Assembly: GCA_031276985.1 (NCBI GenBank)
Contig: JAISMA010000087.1
Span: 1 to 11,940 of the forward strand
Direction: 5' to 3'
Origin: Helicobacteraceae bacterium
GTDB taxonomy: Bacteria > Campylobacterota > Campylobacteria > Campylobacterales > SZUA-545
DNA: 11,940 bases
Shown: one piece after another, positions 11,326 to 11,940 of the stretch
How positions within the stretch are numbered: the first letter of the stretch is position 1
Layout: every line of letters starts with the position of its first letter
Notes under the pieces: generated by a model
Databases searched by the model: none
Told to the model about the DNA's origin: nothing
Seen by the model: the letters and a program-made list of their open reading frames with translations, nothing else
Translations under genes and position numbers: made by a program

Positions 11326-11940
11326 TTAAGGGCGGGCGGCGACGTTGCGGAGGCAGGCGAAGAATCGCTCCAAGATCGCCGCGTTTTCGCGCAAAATCAC
11401 CCGTAGTTGCGGCGTTTTGACCGTGGGACGGCGGATCGCGCCGACCAAAAATCCCTCTTTCAGCAGTTTTCGTTGCAAAGCGACGGTCTCTTTGTCGCTC
11501 TTTTGCGCGATCGGCAAAATCAGCGAATCGGTTTTGTAACCGCGTTTGGCGGCGACCTCTCTTGCGCGTTGCGCGGCGCTAAAAAGCGATCGGCGGCGCG
11601 AATAGACCCATTTTTGCGCCTCCAGCGCGTAAGCTATGTCAAAAAGACTCGGCGCGGTGGAGTAGATCACGCTTTTTGCGCGGTTTGCCAAAAAAGCGAC
11701 GATCTCCTTGCTCGCCGCGATATACGCGCCGTAACTGCCGTAGGCTTTGCCAAGCGTGCCAAGCCGAACGACGTTTTGGGCGCTTAATCCGTAAAAATCC
11801 GCCGCGCCAAGCAGGTTTTCGCCGATAACGCCGCCAGAGTGCGCCTCGTCGATGATCAGCGTCGCGCCTAGTTCCCGCGCGGTTTCTATCACGCTTTTTT
11901 CGACCAATTTGCCGCTCATTGAATAAACGCCTTCGACGGC
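11326..11940 (-). CDS. bioF: 8-amino-7-oxononanoate synthase-like PLP enzyme, C-terminal part
   Basis: About 204 residues are visible; the reading frame stays open to the right edge (AVEGVYSMSGKL at the boundary), so the ATG at 11919 is internal. The family is the alpha-oxoamine synthases, which join an acyl-CoA or acyl-ACP to an amino acid with PLP. BioF makes 8-amino-7-oxononanoate for biotin. Key motifs are LIIDEAHSGGVIG (with the PLP-contacting Asp and His), LGTLGKAYGSYGAYIA (the Lys that binds PLP) and SVIYSTAPS. The N-terminal third with the acyl-CoA-contacting part lies outside. KBL (2-amino-3-ketobutyrate ligase) or another family member is possible; the GTLGKAYGSYGAY pattern and compact C-terminus favour BioF. 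A C-rich repeat region lies downstream. Confidence 0.82.
   Translation of the reverse strand, partial: AVEGVYSMSGKLVEKSVIETARELGATLIIDEAHSGGVIGENLLGAADFYGLSAQNVVRLGTLGKAYGSYGAYIAASKEIVAFLANRAKSVIYSTAPSLFDIAYALEAQKWVYSRRRSLFSAAQRAREVAAKRGYKTDSLILPIAQKSDKETVALQRKLLKEGFLVGAIRRPTVKTPQLRVILRENAAILERFFACLRNVAARP

Overview
The window looks like a chromosomal segment of a Campylobacterota (epsilonproteobacterial) bacterium with unusually balanced base composition for that group. The main evidence is a fliL-acpS pair in the order I recall from Helicobacter and Campylobacter genomes, plus a diheme cytochrome c peroxidase, ThiL and a BioF-like enzyme in densely packed short operons. The assignment is an inference from gene content and order, not from a marker gene. 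The octamer GCGATCGC, known as HIP1 in cyanobacteria, occurs exactly ten times, far more than chance predicts.

Left edge (1-1038) is the accessory, decaying part. It holds the 5' end of a solute-binding-type protein on the minus strand with a very good promoter and ribosome binding site, a probable remnant of a GNAT acetyltransferase, an intact type I-C cas2, a 19-codon stub of cas1, and one isolated type I-C-like CRISPR repeat upstream of the stub. No interference genes and no second repeat are visible, so this reads as the relic of a deleted CRISPR-Cas locus.

The core runs from about 1039 to 10813. fliL and acpS are on the minus strand. Divergent to them is an MlaE-type lipid transport permease whose 3' end overlaps the 3' end of a minus-strand coiled-coil membrane protein. 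Next is a plus-strand pair: a compact NadM-like adenylyltransferase, probably translated from a leaderless mRNA, and a small helical protein of unknown function, with overlapping stop and start codons. A minus-strand two-gene operon follows (8419 to 4479): a membrane-anchored diheme cytochrome c peroxidase coupled by a 4-base overlap to a 957-residue PAS-PAS-GGDEF-EAL cyclic-di-GMP enzyme. It has a clear sigma70-type promoter. Then come thiL (minus) and, divergently, a DUF502 membrane protein followed by a glucosaminidase-type murein hydrolase.

Right edge (10814-11940): a 512-base non-coding stretch holds a strongly C-rich tract (G-rich on the other strand), an inverted repeat of the ATTCCC...GGGAAT type and a 17-base imperfect direct repeat. 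After it comes the C-terminal part of a BioF/KBL-type PLP enzyme that runs off the window.

Together the core genes cover envelope lipid transport, flagellar motor function, cofactor synthesis (phosphopantetheine transfer, NAD, thiamine, possibly biotin), peroxide detoxification and cyclic-di-GMP signalling. I found no tRNA, rRNA or complete mobile element.
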